In this document: positions 43,341 to 55,975 of the stretch, one piece after another
Position numbering within the stretch: the first letter of the stretch is position 1
Layout of the letters: each line of letters opens with the position of its first letter
Source of the DNA: Anthonomus grandis grandis
Taxonomy: Eukaryota > Arthropoda > Insecta > Coleoptera > Curculionidae
Direction of reading: 5' to 3'
Length of the DNA stretch: 64,000 nucleotides
Assembly: GCF_022605725.1 (NCBI RefSeq)
Contig: NC_065554.1
Coordinates: 12,667,100 to 12,731,099 of the forward strand
Translations under genes and position numbers: made by a program
The notes under the pieces: generated by a model
What the model saw: only the letters and a program-made list of their open reading frames with translations
What the model was told of the DNA's origin: nothing
The model's database searches: none

Positions 43341-45701
43341 GTTAATTTATAATGTTAAGGAAAATCTGAACATGAATAAAGAACAAAAGCCAAAAAGAGC
43401 CTGGTTATCGTATGTGTGACTGATTTATTTATATTTAAAGCACATCCTGTATTCAGTAATATTTTCGATTAGTGTAATATCGTTATTATATCAGTATTTC
43501 GGTTGTATGTAGTATTTAGATGTTTTAAATTAATCACGTATAATATTCTTATTAAGTTTGAGACTTTGGAATTTGGTTGTGCTATCACTGATTTAAATAT
43601 TTCTAAAGGATATTGGATCATAGTGGGTAAAGGAAAATATACTTAATACACGGAACGTCGTGTTAGGCCTTTTTCAAAACTTAAAGACAACGCAAGCCAA
43701 AAATTAACTGCTAAAAAATCCCTGTTCGTAAATTATTTAAATATAATTCTCCACTTTATTTATTCTAATTTTCTCTTAAGATTGTACTACTGATATTCAT
43801 TGTTATAATTCTTTTATTAAGCTTATTAGAAATAACCATAATAATTTCCTAAAAACTTATGTTGTTGGTGGCCCTACCTCACTTCCTATAATTTAAGCTT
43901 TAATAAATTAACAAATAACATCTTTATATTGCCTAGTATGTACTTATATTTAGTTAATAAATGTCACGTCATATAAATATACTCTTAAAACAAGGACGAG
44001 TTCAAATTTCAAACTTTTTTATATTCAATAATTTATGTATGATAAGGGAAGTCAAGCGTGTTTGATGATTAATTATATTGCCTTACGTAAAAACAATTAC
44101 ACAATTTGTTGTGCATTTAAATGAAAATATTTTTTTAAGAGATTTGTTTATTCTATAATATATTTGCTGCACACCCTATATACGTGATCTACCCAGATAA
44201 GATAATTTTCATTTAGATAATAAATTTCGCGATTTTTTTTCGAGAACTAAATTCGAGGTATTAACTTCGTGACTAATAAACGTAAATTGCTAATCAGTCA
44301 GTCTTTGTTTCCGCATTCCTTTAATCTCATTTAAAATTTGAATTTTGATTAAGTTGCCAAACTTGTGTATGATTTTTTTTTATGTTGAATGACAATGTGC
44401 AAAAGTTTGTGTTAAAAATTGACGTATTTGGCTATATTCACTATTCATCTACAAGGACAAACGGTATTTCATTTATTATATATTTAAATATAATTTATTC
44501 AATAAGGACGGAATTTTTTTAATAAATTCGTACTTATGTAAATCTTTTAGTATGACTTGTTTTTATAGGGAAATTAATAGGTTTTACCCTGGAGCATAAT
44601 CTTTGACGCAATATTCATATAATGTTGTGAGAATCTTGTTCTCTTAATTATGATTTCTTGATATATTATTTAAACAGAACTGGATCTTTTTATAATCGGC
44701 CAGTTTAATCAATCAGCTTGAATTTCGCACAAAAAAAATCATTTACTTAACTTTTAACTACTTGACCTTAGCTCTTAAACAAATTAAGATTAATGTTTTA
44801 AACAATGGTTTATTATTATGTTAAGTACCAAACATTTATGATAAACTTTTTTATATCGCAAAGATACGTAGAGTATAAAGGTTTAGATAAGCTCAAAAAA
44901 TAGTTTTTTTTAGCATAACACAGGGTGATTTAAAAAACGAAACAAGGTTAATTGTGTGGCGCCTGTAATTTGTTTTGAATAATTTTAAAAATTTCACTAT
45001 TAAATGTAACAATTTTTATTATCGTTATAGGTATCATAGGTTAAAATATTTATATATTTATTAAAAAGAGTTTACAACAGATACATTTAACTAACTATCC
45101 AAAAAACGAAAAGCACAGATTAACACAAACCAATTAATAAATAAACAGACATTATTAGTATTTGACTTAATTTAAAATACTCAAGTAACAATATTATATA
45201 TAATTTAAAAATATGGAAGTGGGTACAAAATTTAACGATATCGAAGTACAAAGTAGTAAGAACCTATGACAATGCTATGGTTACCTAAAAACGAAAGAAA
45301 TAAAATTAACCAAAACTAAGCAGCCAGTTAAAGCCTTAATGATCGCCTAAATACATTAATACTGTCAAAGAATAAGTTTGCGTTGGAATTTGAAAATTCA
45401 AATGCATTAAAATTTCTAGCACTAAATAATGGAAAGTTTGATAAATAGTTGGAAGAGTACCTGGAAATATTAAAAGTTTACCTGTTACGCAGAATGTAAG
45501 GGCTATTACTAATAAATAAGTTTTCTAAACAGAAAGGGGAGAATTTGAATATTAATAATCATATGTACAAAAATTAAATAAAAAAAAATGTTCCTTTTTC
45601 CAGAGACTCTATATCGTAAAATTGTAAGTTTATAACTGAGAAAATGCCTAGGTTAATTGAATCTAAAATTTAATATATTTACAAATTTACGTTGTACCAT
45701 A
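43341..45701. other. No gene recognised
   Basis: AT-rich. ACACAGGGTGATTTAAAAAAC at 44920 looks like a lone mariner end without partner. 45330-45480 reads like a transposon 5' leader but has no motif. Confidence 0.45.
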
Positions 45702-47380
45702 CAGTGCGAGTCTGTAACTTGGAATAAATTCGATAATAAATAAATGGAAGCGTATGTTCGGAAAAACGCTCGGACACGTCAATGGAGATTGTAAGTAGCG
45801 CATTTTCTACAATAAATTTTTTTATACAGGGTGTGCCATGTAGGCGGGGCTAATACCAACTTTCTTATTTTAAATGGGAGACCCTATATATTATTATATT
45901 TTTGGATTTTGCACAAACTTCCAAACATTTTGATGCATCACATGCCATACCTTTAATCACCTGTTTTTAAGTTTTGATTTTTATTTTAAAAGTGTTTTAA
46001 ATTAAAAAAATATGAGTTTTAGTAAACAGTTTTTCTTCGTAATGTATTTTATGAATGTCCTATAAAAATGTAGCATTTTTATTATTTTGACATTTTATAA
46101 ATTTTTACATTACTACAAGACGTGCATTTACTGTCGGATAATCAGATTCAAATTTCTTTTAATTTTTCGAAATGGGCTATTTAAGTGAAAAGCACAAGAT
46201 TGAAATCTTATTGACGATTGGGTACGGAGATAGAACAAGAATCCAAAATGAAGTTTTGCAATTATTCAGACAGAAGTATCCTGATTTACCACCCATAACT
46301 CAAAGTACTATAAGCGCAAGATTGAAAAACAGTTTCGGGAAAATGGTCACGTAAGAACAATAACTAGTTCTCGTCGATCTGCGCTTAATGAAGACACCAA
46401 AATTAATGTGTTATTAGCCATTGAAGAAAATTCTAATATTCCCACTAGGTAGGTACCGCGCGAATTAGAAGTGAGCCAGTCTTCAGTAGTAAAGGTTCTT
46501 GAAGCAGAAAAATTGCATCCCTATAAACTAACAATTCTCCAGGAAGAGGATGCAGATAGAAAAATTGTATTTTGTGAACAATTTATGAAATTAATGCAGA
46601 ATAATAATCTTATTACAGAACACATTCTCTTTTCCGATGAATCGACATTTATGCTGAACGGAGAAGTAAATCGTCAAAATTGCCGTTATTGGACACAAGA
46701 AAATCCGTGTTGTATGAGGCAAGGCACATTCAACACCCAGAAAAAATAAATGTTTAGGCAGGAATTGTAGGTCAGCAAGTTATAGGCCCAATTTTCTTCG
46801 AAGAAAATTTTAATGGCGCAGGGTACTTTTTTTTTTACTACAGTTTTTACAAGAAGAACTAATTCCAAATCTAGCTGTTCTATTCCCTGATCCAATAGAA
46901 GGTGATATGCCGAATAGAAACATCTGGTTTCAGCAAGATGGTGTGCCTCCTCATTTTGCAAGACCTGTTCGAAACTATCTGGATACTATTTTTCCAGGCA
47001 TATGGATTAACAGGAGAGTGGGTATTTCCAAATCGTTGGATAGGGGAGGTACAGAACATTGGCCTTCTCGATCGCTAGATTTAAATCCTCTAGATTTTTG
47101 CATTTCGGGTTTTCTTAAGTCATTAGTTTATTCTACTCCCGTCGAAAATGTTGGTGACCTGAAGAATCGAATTATAGCCGGGTGTGAGATAATAAGAAAT
47201 ACATTAAGAATATTTGCGCGAATACGAGAATCAATGAGGCGAAGAGTTGAATCTTGTGTAACGTCTGAGAGAGGTCATTTTGAACACTTGTTGTAGCTTG
47301 CGCCTATATTTAAAATTTTAGTATTGCTATTTTCTATTATTGTTCTGGTTTAATATTGTATTAGATAGTTCTTGATAATA
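45702..47380 (+). mobile_element. Mariner-like transposon (3' end missing)
   Basis: The left end CAGTGCGAGTCTGTAAC after TA (45700-45701) continues into AACGCTCGGACACGTC and CAATACC/TAATACCAACTTTCTTAT, sequences shared with the complete element at 60496-61800, so both belong to one subfamily. The transposase frame runs 46172-47296. No right end appears before copy 2 of the DUF4817 mariner begins at 47381, so the 3' end was lost or displaced. Confidence 0.75.
46172..47296 (+). pseudogene. Mariner-like transposase
   Basis: ATG 46172 gives GYLSEKHKIEILLTIGYGD and YPDLPPITQSTISARL (HTH). A frameshift leads to NEDTKINVLLAIEENSNIPTR and LEVSQSSVVKVLEAEKLHPY (second HTH). Then come ILFSDESTFML (first Asp), IWFQQDGVPPHFARPVRNYL (second Asp), WPSRSLDLNPLDFCISGF (third Asp region) and RGHFEHLL at the end. 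Between second and third blocks the protein has an extra segment (INRRVGISKS) where FPxxWIxR appears to be partly duplicated. Three or more frameshifts or stops. Same subfamily as 60740-61332. Confidence 0.88.
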
Positions 47381-48952
47381 CAGGGTGTTTCAGAACTATG
47401 GGATCAAACTTCTGGGGGTTGTTCATTGCAACAGAAAAATCCATTTGAGTATAGGAACCCATGTCCGGAAATGCGTCACTACGCCACTACGGCCCTAAGA
47501 CGCGTTAAAATTTATAAAAAACATTAATTACCTAAATAGGATCTGCTGCATTTATTTTTACCTTTTGTACATGATACCATAACAACAATTGTTTAAAATC
47601 AACGCTTATCAATGTCAATTCTTAATGTCATGTTTAAAAATTTTATAGCTTACAATTTTTAAACATTTATTGCTAATGGAAAACTTTACCAATGAAGAAT
47701 TGGCGTATATGCATTTGGCATACGGAGCAACAAACTGCAATGCACGAGCAGCATCGCGGTTGTATCGCGAACGTTATCCCGAACGACAGCATCCTGGATA
47801 CAAAAAATTTATTGCGGTTCATCGGCGGCTCGCTGAGACAGGCATGTTTAAGACCAAGATGCATGATACTGGTGTTTCTCGAACCGTAAGAACGGTCGAA
47901 TTTGAAAAAGAGGTGCTTCAGCGAGTTGCCGATGAACCATCAAATAGCACACGTGACGTCGCTAAGAATGTGAATACGAGTAACGCTTCTGTCTGGCGGG
48001 TACTACACGAGCAACAACTTCATCCTTACCAGTTCCAGAAAGTTCAAGATATGACTGCAGCCGATTATCATCCTAGAGTTCAATTTTGTCGATGGCTTCT
48101 GGATCACATCATTGCACAACCAAATTTTTTACGATATGTTTTGTGGACCGATGAAGCCTCTTTTACAAGAGACGGTATTTTTAATAGTAGGAATAGCCAT
48201 GTCTGGGACGAAGAAAATCCTTATGCAATTTTTTTCAAGAAAACATCAGAATAGTTGGTCTGTCAACGTATGGGCAGGCATTGTTGATGATTATTTAATT
48301 GGGCCATAACTTCTACCGGAACGGTTAACAGGACCTATTTATCTGCGTTTCTTGGAGGAAGTTCTCCCAGAACTCCTTGAAAATGTTCCACTAAACGTTA
48401 GACAGCAAATGTGGTTTCAGCATGATGGAGCGCCGGCTCACTTGTTGTACAAGTACGCGAGTATTTCGCTCAGCGGTTTGGGCACCGTTGGATTGCCAGA
48501 GTTTCTTGGCCTCCTAGGTCACCCGATTTAATGTCGCTCGATTTTTTCTTGTGGGGACATATAAAGTCTTTAGTCTACGAAACTCCAGTAGAATCAGAGC
48601 TATAAGCTATTATAGACTTAATTGGACGAATAACAGCAGCATTTGAAATTATTCAAAACGAGGTCAAATTTTTAGTGTAGTCCGCCGAAATCATGTGCGG
48701 CATTTAAATCGGTATATTGAGGTTGGAGGAAGAAATTTTGAACAATTGTTGTGATGGTATCATATACAAAAGGTAAAAATAAATGCATCAGATCCTATTT
48801 AGGTAATATTTTTTCTAAATTTAAACGCGTCTTAAACGGGCCATAGTGGCGTAGTGACACATTTCCGGACATGGGTTCCTATACTCAAATGGATTCTACT
48901 GTTGCACTGAACAACCCCTAGAAGTTTGATCTCATAGTTCTCAAACACCTTG
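47381..48952 (+). mobile_element. DUF4817-type mariner, copy 2 (1572 bp)
   Basis: Left end CAGGGTGTTTCAGAAC, right end ...CTCAAACACCTTG, TA on both sides (47379-47380, 48953-48954). It is collinear with copy 1 (21648-23218) at very high identity by eye. It abuts the 3' side of another mariner's transposase. Confidence 0.93.
47676..48754 (+). pseudogene. Mariner (DD41D) transposase, copy 2
   Basis: The best N-terminal half of the family: ATG 47676, MENFTNEELAYMHLAYGATN, NCNARAASRLYRERYPERQH, and onward through both HTH regions to RYVLWTDEASFTRDG without a break (about 180 codons). A one-base slip in a T-run near 48232 shifts the frame at NPYAIF. The C-terminal half is then worn: LLPERLTGPIYLRFLEEV, MWFQHDGAPAH, a lost base, a deletion of the GGAV codons, and an extra TATAAGC near 48601. 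It ends at TGA 48752-48754. Together copies 1 and 2 show the family's complete plan; each alone is inactive. Confidence 0.9.
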
Positions 48953-48954
48953 TA

Positions 48955-50189
48955 TATTAAAGAAATGAAAAATACGCGTCAAGATTTCTTTTGCATAAAA
49001 ACTTTTTGCAGAAAAAAAGGTGAGAGAGGTTTTTTGTCACAAATCAAACGAGGAATTATTTATTATTATATATTATATATTAAAAATTATTCTTAATTTA
49101 ATCTGCGTTTAGTGGTAATTCACGTTACAAATTTTGGGTTTCAAGTATTAATATTGTTTCAAGTATCAAGGATGTTTCAATGGTCTTTGTCACTAATGAT
49201 CCCTCGGAATACGTAGCTTTGCTATATTTTTCTCCTCGAATTGTAGCAAAAATAATAATTAGTCACATGATCGGTAGGATTTCTCCACTTAAATGGCTTA
49301 CCAAAAGTTAAGCATGACCGTAAACCTTTACTAAATTCAACGTCAAAACATGTAGCTCAGGCAGATTTTGAAGTCTACATTTTCTCTACTTTTGCTCGGA
49401 AACTAAATATTGCTCGTAAGATGTGTGTGGTCTGCTTTTTTCGGACACTTTCTTTGAATATGTACAAACGACAAATTAAGCAGAACCTATCTGGCGCGTG
49501 CTTGCAAATTTCGGTGTACTATCTTATGACACAGATAAATGGAAACAAATGCAAGCACCAAGGTGATATATAATTCAGTTGCTTTATCTTTAAAACCCAA
49601 AATTTACTTAAAACAAACGCTCTGCCAACTCAGGCAATACTAAAACAAGAAATAACAGTAATTTCATAATTCCAAGACGTAAAACAAGACTTTATGAAAT
49701 GAATCCCTTTTATATGCGCATAAACACTTATAATGCATATAGTGGCATAAAAAGTTAAAAAAACATGAAAACCATTCAAAAATGAAGGAAAAATATTTTT
49801 AGCATACATCCATTTTATTCGACTCATAAATACTTTCAGCGTGCACCGAAAGACCTTATTTGGTTACGTCTACTCTCACTGCGAAAGCAGTAGGTAAAAT
49901 AAATTTTTATACTCTAATAGTGATAATAGCATTAACATTAATTTCTGTAGGAAATATTGCTGAGATAAACTAACTACCTTTGGAAAAACACGAAATTGTT
50001 TGTAATTGCCGTCTGAATGTTGGTCTACTTGTTATCATTTTACTCCTAATGTTGGCAATTTATAAGCAATTTAAAACAAATGTAGCTGGTTTTTAAAATT
50101 TTAATACTGCTTAAGATTTTAACGACTTAGATTTAGATAGGATACAATTAGGATTAGTTATGTAAAAATTTATTATGTAAGCTTGACAA
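48955..50189. other. No gene recognised
   Basis: AT-rich, with several stretches of ordinary composition (49250-49560) but no motif or long frame. Confidence 0.45.
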
Positions 50190-51180
50190 GAAAGATTTTG
50201 AATTTTGACTCTCACCAAGAATCTGGTCTTGATAACATATACATCCAATGCTATCTGAAAATTTCTGCTTTGGCCTTTCTAAACCACTGCATATTTTATC
50301 TTCAATTAGTGTTTAAAAATTATTTAAAAAAAATGAGTTCAGTGGTTTTCATCCAAAAATATGCAGAATGCAGTTACAAAAATCATTACTGCCCCAATGG
50401 GTTCTCCATTATTTTGGGTTGAATTGACAAAGCAAAATTCAAAACAGAACTAAACTTACTTATATACGTAGACATATTAACGGGTAATTTGAATAGAGGC
50501 GAGGATTCATTCTATGTTACTATTCAACTTCTTGGTCTTGGCATATCGGGTTTATTGTTTAACTTGGTAAAAGAATGCCACAGCGATATCAGTTGTGCAT
50601 ATTCTGCTATTCAATTTTTGAAATTTGACATTAAACACATTTTAACCACAATAATTTTAAAAATTAAATTAAAAAGTGCCTTGGCGAGGGACTTGTACTT
50701 TGAGGAATCTTATTTATCTAGCACTTTGGGACGACTATAAATTACATTATAAATAAATCTCTGAAATCGCTAGGATTCATTAAATATATTAGAAACTTAA
50801 ATAACATTAACTTAATTATGGTATTTTGTCATAACTAGAGTACGTTTCTTCTGGAGCCCAATATATATTTATCATATTCATTGTATAAATATTTAATGTC
50901 TATTCTGTAGATATAATTATTATGAGATTCTCTGCTTAGTAGTTAATCTCTAAATTCTATCACATAGAAAAAAGGACAAACGAGGCCAAAAGTTTATTAA
51001 TTTCTAAGACCAATGAGCTATTTAGACATAATTCCTTTGGACCTTCGAAGCTTTTTCTGAAAGCTTTATAAATTACTTTGATAACCATTAATTTAAAAAT
51101 TGTATTGCTTGACCCGTTGATAAATAAAAGGATTAACAATTTAAAAAAAGATTACCTATCTACTAAGTACTAACTATTAT
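50190..51180 (+). pseudogene. LINE RT remnant
   Basis: 50195-50420 gives FDSHQESGLDNIYIQCYLKIS and later a worn SYKNHYCPNGFSIIL, the SSGLDxIP...YRPxSI part of an RT. At 50715-50800 another frame gives HYKYIINKSLKSLGFIKYIRN, the LINE segment after the DLGVxxD block. The catalytic boxes are absent or unreadable. It ends just before the ABCD gene's first coding exon. Confidence 0.65.
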
Positions 51181-51322
51181 TCCTTTTTTTCAGTATTACC
51201 ATGAAAATATCCAGTGCTTAGAGAAGATGAAAATTTTCAAAATAAGAAAAAAATATTAACTTTTGCTAAATAAAGTTAATACACGTATATTCTCCTAACG
51301 CCGCCCAAACAACTAACTCAAA

Positions 51323-51676
51323 ATGCCGTCAGTAGTATCAAAGTTCCTAGAAAAGAGTGAGCAAACGTTCGTCAAGAACCAGTCGCTTTTATCCAGTGTC
51401 GTTATTGGTGCAGCACTGGCAACCTATGCCTATAAAGTTGGTTATCCATTAGTGGAAAGTCTGATCCACAAGCCAAACAAAGAGGATAGCAATCTAAATA
51501 ATAATCTAGTCAAAAACGGGGTTAGTAAACCGCAACAAAACGGCTTTAGTAAAAAGCAAAATGGCGTGGTGCAGACTCATGGAGATCCTAAAATTGAGTC
51601 TGCTATTACTAAGAGGAAACTGATCAGTGGGATACCGAATTTCAATTTGGCCTTTATATTTCAGTTCATTAAATTG
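51323..51676 (+). CDS. ABCD: ABCD-type peroxisomal ABC transporter, coding exon 1
   Basis: First 118 codons of an ALDP-like half-transporter, which imports very-long-chain acyl-CoA into peroxisomes as a homo- or heterodimer. ATG 51323 follows CTCAAA, a good insect start context. Residues 1-50 hold a hydrophobic segment (LLSSVVIGAALATYAYKVGY) as in ABCD N-termini. Residues 51-95 are a low-complexity Asn/Lys/Gln linker, and FNLAFIFQFIKL begins the transmembrane domain. The exon ends in phase 0 at a consensus donor (TTG|GTAAG). An acceptor-like CTTTTTTTCAG at 51183-51193 suggests a 5' UTR intron. Family assignment rests on exons 2-4. The start is inferred; an additional upstream coding exon is unlikely because of upstream stops. 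Confidence 0.85.
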
Positions 51677-51735
51677 GTAAGACTTTATGTTAATTTTCAA
51701 TAAATAATGAGTTTTATATAATTATTTTTTTATAG

Positions 51736-51956
51736 GTAAGGATAATGATTCCTAGTCCGTTTTGTACGGAAACGGCACTGTTAAGCGGTCACACGATGTT
51801 CTTATTGCTAAGGACGTTTCTTAGTATTTACGTAGCTAATTTAGAGGGTGCTATAGTTAAATTTATAGTGAAAAAAGACCCCAACAACTTTATTAAGCAG
51901 CTGATGAAATGGTTCGCAGTAGCTATACCAGCTACTTTTATAAATAGTATGATTAG
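51736..51956 (+). CDS. ABCD: ABCD-type transporter, coding exon 2
   Basis: After a 59-nt intron (51677-51735), reads VRIMIPSPFCTETALLSGH, then LLLRTFLSIYVANLEGAIVK, IVKKDPNNFIKQLMKWFAVA and IPATFINSMIR. RTFLSxYVAxLEG and the PATFxNSxIR segment are signatures of ABCD1/ABCD2. The exon ends two bases into the final Arg codon (AG|GTAAG) and exon 3 supplies the missing A. No damage seen. Confidence 0.93.
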
Positions 51957-52999
51957 GTAAGTCATCTTTTAAAATTAGCGTTTTGCTATAAGCTTTGGTT
52001 GGCCGATTATATTTTTAAACGATCTCATAAATATTCGTTTATTGCGGCTTTAAATAAATATAGAAAACTGGAATTTAAACTGAAAGAAATTACATTTTTA
52101 AACTATGACAGTTATCTCAGAAAAACATATCAAGAAGTATAATATTTCTTATCAATTAACTACTAATTTAAGCAACACGTTTATCATCCGAAAAAAAATA
52201 CAGCTTTATATAATCAGTCACCGAATTATCTTAAAGCTTTAACAGATTTTTGTTATCAAATATTACCTAATTATAAAAAAAAATTAGAAACAACAAAAAA
52301 TAAATACTTAAAGAAGGTTTATTACATAAGGAGTTGCTTGTTTTATTGGTTATTTTTCTGAAAGAGCAAAAACATGTATGTAGTAATTATTGGGATAATG
52401 GGCTAATGAATAGGAATAATAATTGCTTCTCAAAATTTCTTGACTATGTTTAACAAAAGTTTTATATCAAAGTTAGTAGATGTTTATATGTCAGTTCGAT
52501 AACAAACCTTTCTATGTACGGGGTGATTAGTTTATGAGGGGCCTATACTTTTTCTCAGAATCTACAGGGTGTGCAAAAAAATTTCTTACATAAGTGTTTT
52601 AGTTTTATTTGAGTTTCATTAATACAGGGTATTCAAGAAATACTGCACCGACATTAACACCATAATTTCAAATGGAACACTCCGTATATTTTTATATTTT
52701 TGGGTTCCTTGGGCGAAATAAAGGTAACTTTCATAAAAACTACCTACCTATCCGAATTTTGTATAGTTTAGACAGAAATTAAGCTTTTGTATTTTTTTAG
52801 CAAATTCATGTCCTCGGCATACAGTGTTTTGTAATGCTGGTAATTAAGACTTTTTAATAAATTTAGTATTTTATTATCCGTGCTTGTCGTATCCATAGCT
52901 ACAGAATACTAGTTAAACCACTTCTGTGACATAAATTTATTATAATTGTACAAAAAAACCGCCTTAAAAAAACAGCAACATAACGCTAACTAAAGTTTA

Positions 53000-53997
53000 A
53001 AGTAAGTGTTCAATATGCTCTCCATTTAATAGTGCATGTAGTATTAACAACTTCTAAAGGTTCTATCGCATTGGATACAAAATCTGTTTGATTTAAGTAG
53101 CATACAGCCTCTCTAATACTTCTTTGCTTGTATACAGTGTCCTTTAATGTTTCCCACAGGAAGAAAGCTAACGGAGTAAGATCTGGACTTCGGGCTATCC
53201 AAGAGACTGTTCCATTTTGCCCTCTCCAACGGTTGTACTGTTGGCTTAGGAAATTACTTTAATTGTGGCTCCTGTGATATGGAGCACCATGTTGTTGTCA
53301 TATTAATTCACCACGTTGGTAGCCCGGTATTTTATTTTCTATTAGCGATTGTATTTCAATCCTTGCCATATCTAAATATCTTCTTGATTTCAAATTTTCA
53401 TTAAAGAAAATTGATCCTATAATTTTTGAGGGATAAATTCCCCACTACACCTTTACGGATCGTCTTCCCTGTTTTTTCACTTCCAAAATCTTTTTTTTTT
53501 ATTTTTATCGCTCCATTAATGCGTATTTTTCCTATTTGATAATTAGATGTATGAAAAATTGACTCGTTAGTCCAAATAATTTGATTAAAGACATTTTCAT
53601 CGAAATTCATCTTCATTAACTTATCACAAAACTTTGATCTTCCATCATAGACTCTTTTTTCTAAATGTTGAACGGGTAAAAATTTAAAAGATTTACCGTT
53701 ATTAATTTTTAAACAATCTTAAATCGCGCTTTTTGTGACATTTAACTCCAAAGCGGCTTGCCTGGTGGAGTTTTCGGGTATATCCTCGAAATGTAGAAGA
53801 ATTTCTAGCTGCTTTTCTTCTGTTAGAACTCTTCGGGGTCTGTTCTTAGGTCTTGGGAGTAAAGTACCATATTTCTTGAATTTTTCATAGATTTTACCAA
53901 ATAACTTCTTTTCCGGAAATTGCCGTAACGGAAATTTTCTTCTATACTCTTTGAGCGCCAAAACTTGACCTTTTGAATTTATTAAAAAAATGTTCAA
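53000..53997 (-). pseudogene. Mariner-like transposase with both visible catalytic Asp replaced
   Basis: From the N-terminus: EYRRKFPLRQFPEKKLFGKI (HTH), RPRRVLTEEKQLEILLHFED, STRQAALELNVTKSAI (second HTH), a stop, LPVQHLEKRVYDGRSKFCD, FNQIIWTNESIFHTSN (WTDES expected: Asp to Asn), RRYLDMARIEIQSLIENK, QQHGAPYHRS (QQDGAPxH expected: Asp to His), SWIARSPDLTPLAFFLW (LDFFLW expected: Asp to Ala) and LNGEHIEHLL-like ending near 53000. So all three catalytic positions are lost, beyond the frame damage. DUF4817-type mariner by layout. Confidence 0.8.
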
Positions 53998-54139
53998 GCA
54001 TATCTACTTTTTCTTCCCTTGTATAAATTTTTTTAAGAGAGATTTCAATTTAAGGAATATTAATAACTACTAAACTTACAATGTAAATTTGTGAAAGTAT
54101 TATTCTGTAGCTATGGATACGACAAGCACGGATATTAAC

Positions 54140-55668
54140 TATTGTTATTTCACAGCCTGCTACGGTGAAATAATAAATTATTTATTGATTTATTTATTTA
54201 CGGAATACATTTACAAAAAGTTTGTATTCAAAACAGTTTGAATATTTATCACAGGAATGTAAATAGTAAACAATGTTTTTTTTACTTAAGGGCATAAATA
54301 GAGAAACTTTTTGTATTAAATATTTTAAATTAAATAGGTCTCGTTTGAAGCAGTTCGTTTTCAATTGTGAAGAAGCCTATTTAGTGTTAAAATGCCTCGA
54401 GGTATAAATTTATCTGAACAAATAAAAAAACTTATAATTAAGAAGCACAATGCGGGAGTGAAACAAGTAACAATCGCTAGAGAACTTGATCTTCATAAAA
54501 GTGTCATTTGTAAACAAATCAAATTGTGGCAAACTAGAGGCACTACTGCCAGCATCTCTAAGCCAGGTAGACCCAAAAAAACAACATCTGCAACTGACAA
54601 GCTAATTAGACGATGTTCTATAAGAAATCCATTTTTCTCCGCCGAAGATATAAAAAAGGCATATCCCAGCATTTCCCTTTCAGTTCGATCTATTCGAAGA
54701 AGAATTTATGTGACGCCAACTTAAAAGCCAGGAAACCAGTAAAAAAACCTTTCTTTTCAACGAAAAATAGACAAATTCGTTTAAGATTCGCAAAAGAACA
54801 CTTACATTGGACCTATAATCAATGGAAAAACGTTTTATGGTCAGATGAAAGTAAGTTCAATTTATTTCGGTCAGATGGTATGAGATGGGTTAGACGTCCC
54901 GAGAATGAAAAATTCAACCCAAAGTACACTATTCCCACAATCAAACATGGAGGCGGTAATGTGTTGGTGTGGGGATGTTTTTCCGGGCATGGCGTCGGTC
55001 CACTGGTGAGAATAGATGGTATCATGAATAGCCAATATTATCTAAACATCTTAAGGAATAATATGCTTCCATAGGCCGAGGATAATTTGCCGTTAATTTG
55101 GAAATTCCAGCATGATAACGACCCCAAGCACACTTCTAAAATTGTTAAAAATTTCCTAACCTCTCAACAAATTCAAGTTCTGAAGTGGCCAGCTCAAAGT
55201 CCAGATTTAAATCCCATCGAGAACTTGTGGGAGTACCTAGACAAAAAAGTTCGACAAAAAAATCCGAATAAGTTCCGAAATAAAGACGAATTATTCCAAG
55301 TCCTAAAAGAAGCATGGAGTGAAATTTCCGGAGATATTATACACAATCTTCTTGAATCTATGCCAAGACGGTGTAGTGAAGTTGTGAAGAATAACGGTTA
55401 TGCCACAAAGTATTAGTGTGCTTTTATCCACATTTTGTATTATAACATAATTATGTCATAAAAATAAAAAGTTTCTCCGTTTTTGTCCTTAGAGAAAATA
55501 AATTTTGTTTGCATATTTTGTAATAATTTATTTGTTTTCATTTTTTTTTCTAACTATTTTCGTCACTACTAGATATAACCATAAACATTATTTACAATTA
55601 CTTCGAATTAGTTTTAATAAGAAAAAAAATAAAAATATTAAAAGTTTCTGCACTTTTGGCCTGCACTG
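54140..55668 (+). mobile_element. Tc1-like transposon nested in the long-TIR mariner
   Basis: The right end ...CTTTTGGCCTGCACTG (to 55668) followed by TA (55669-55670) is typical of Tc1-like elements. The left end is not clear; CACAGCCTGC at 54151 is the closest candidate and sits beside a hairpin (TTATTTCAC/GTGAAATAA, 54145-54173). The break in the mariner arm near 54139 marks the insertion. Confidence 0.65.
54392..55416 (+). pseudogene. Tc1-like transposase (DD34E), nearly intact
   Basis: ATG 54392 (MPRGINLSEQIKKLIIKKHN) starts the paired-type HTH (ARELDLHKSVICKQIKLW), then the GRPKKT linker and second HTH. A single frameshift near 54705-54715 leads to KPFFSTKNRQIRLRFAKEHL, VLWSDESKFNLF (Asp 1), GGGNVLVWGCFSGHGVGPL, a TAG at 55072-55074, KFQHDNDPKHTSKIVKNFL (Asp 2) and SPDLNPIENLWEYL (Glu). 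34 residues separate Asp 2 from the Glu, so DD34E. It ends at 55416 with ATKY. About 341 codons, the family's normal length. One frameshift and one stop are the only lesions seen, so this is a young copy. Confidence 0.93.
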
Positions 55669-55903
55669 TATATTCAGATACAAAACTATCTATAAATCAA
55701 TGAAAGGTGTAGATGAGTTAATTAATTAAAGCCCCTATGAAATAATATTCTTTAACTGCCCCTTAAAAGATGTAATCCTAGAGTCAAAAAAGCTTATCTG
55801 TCCTGACAGACCATTAACACTAGCAAAATTTATTCAAAGAGCGTTATTATTGTATTGGATTTGAAATTATATCTATATTTTTTTTTAAATACTATATAAA
55901 ATA

Positions 55904-55975
55904 CAGGGTATTCCATTAAAAAAAAACTCAAGTATTGCGAATTGAAAAATATATCTTATTACCTGAGACACCCTG
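55904..55975. mobile_element. 72-bp mini element with CAGGGT ends and TA flanks
   Basis: CAGGGTATTCCATT at the left and ...GAGACACCCTG at the right, TA on both sides (55902-55903, 55976-55977). Comparable to the 57-bp piece at 7282-7338. It could be a remnant of the surrounding mariner arms. Confidence 0.45.
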
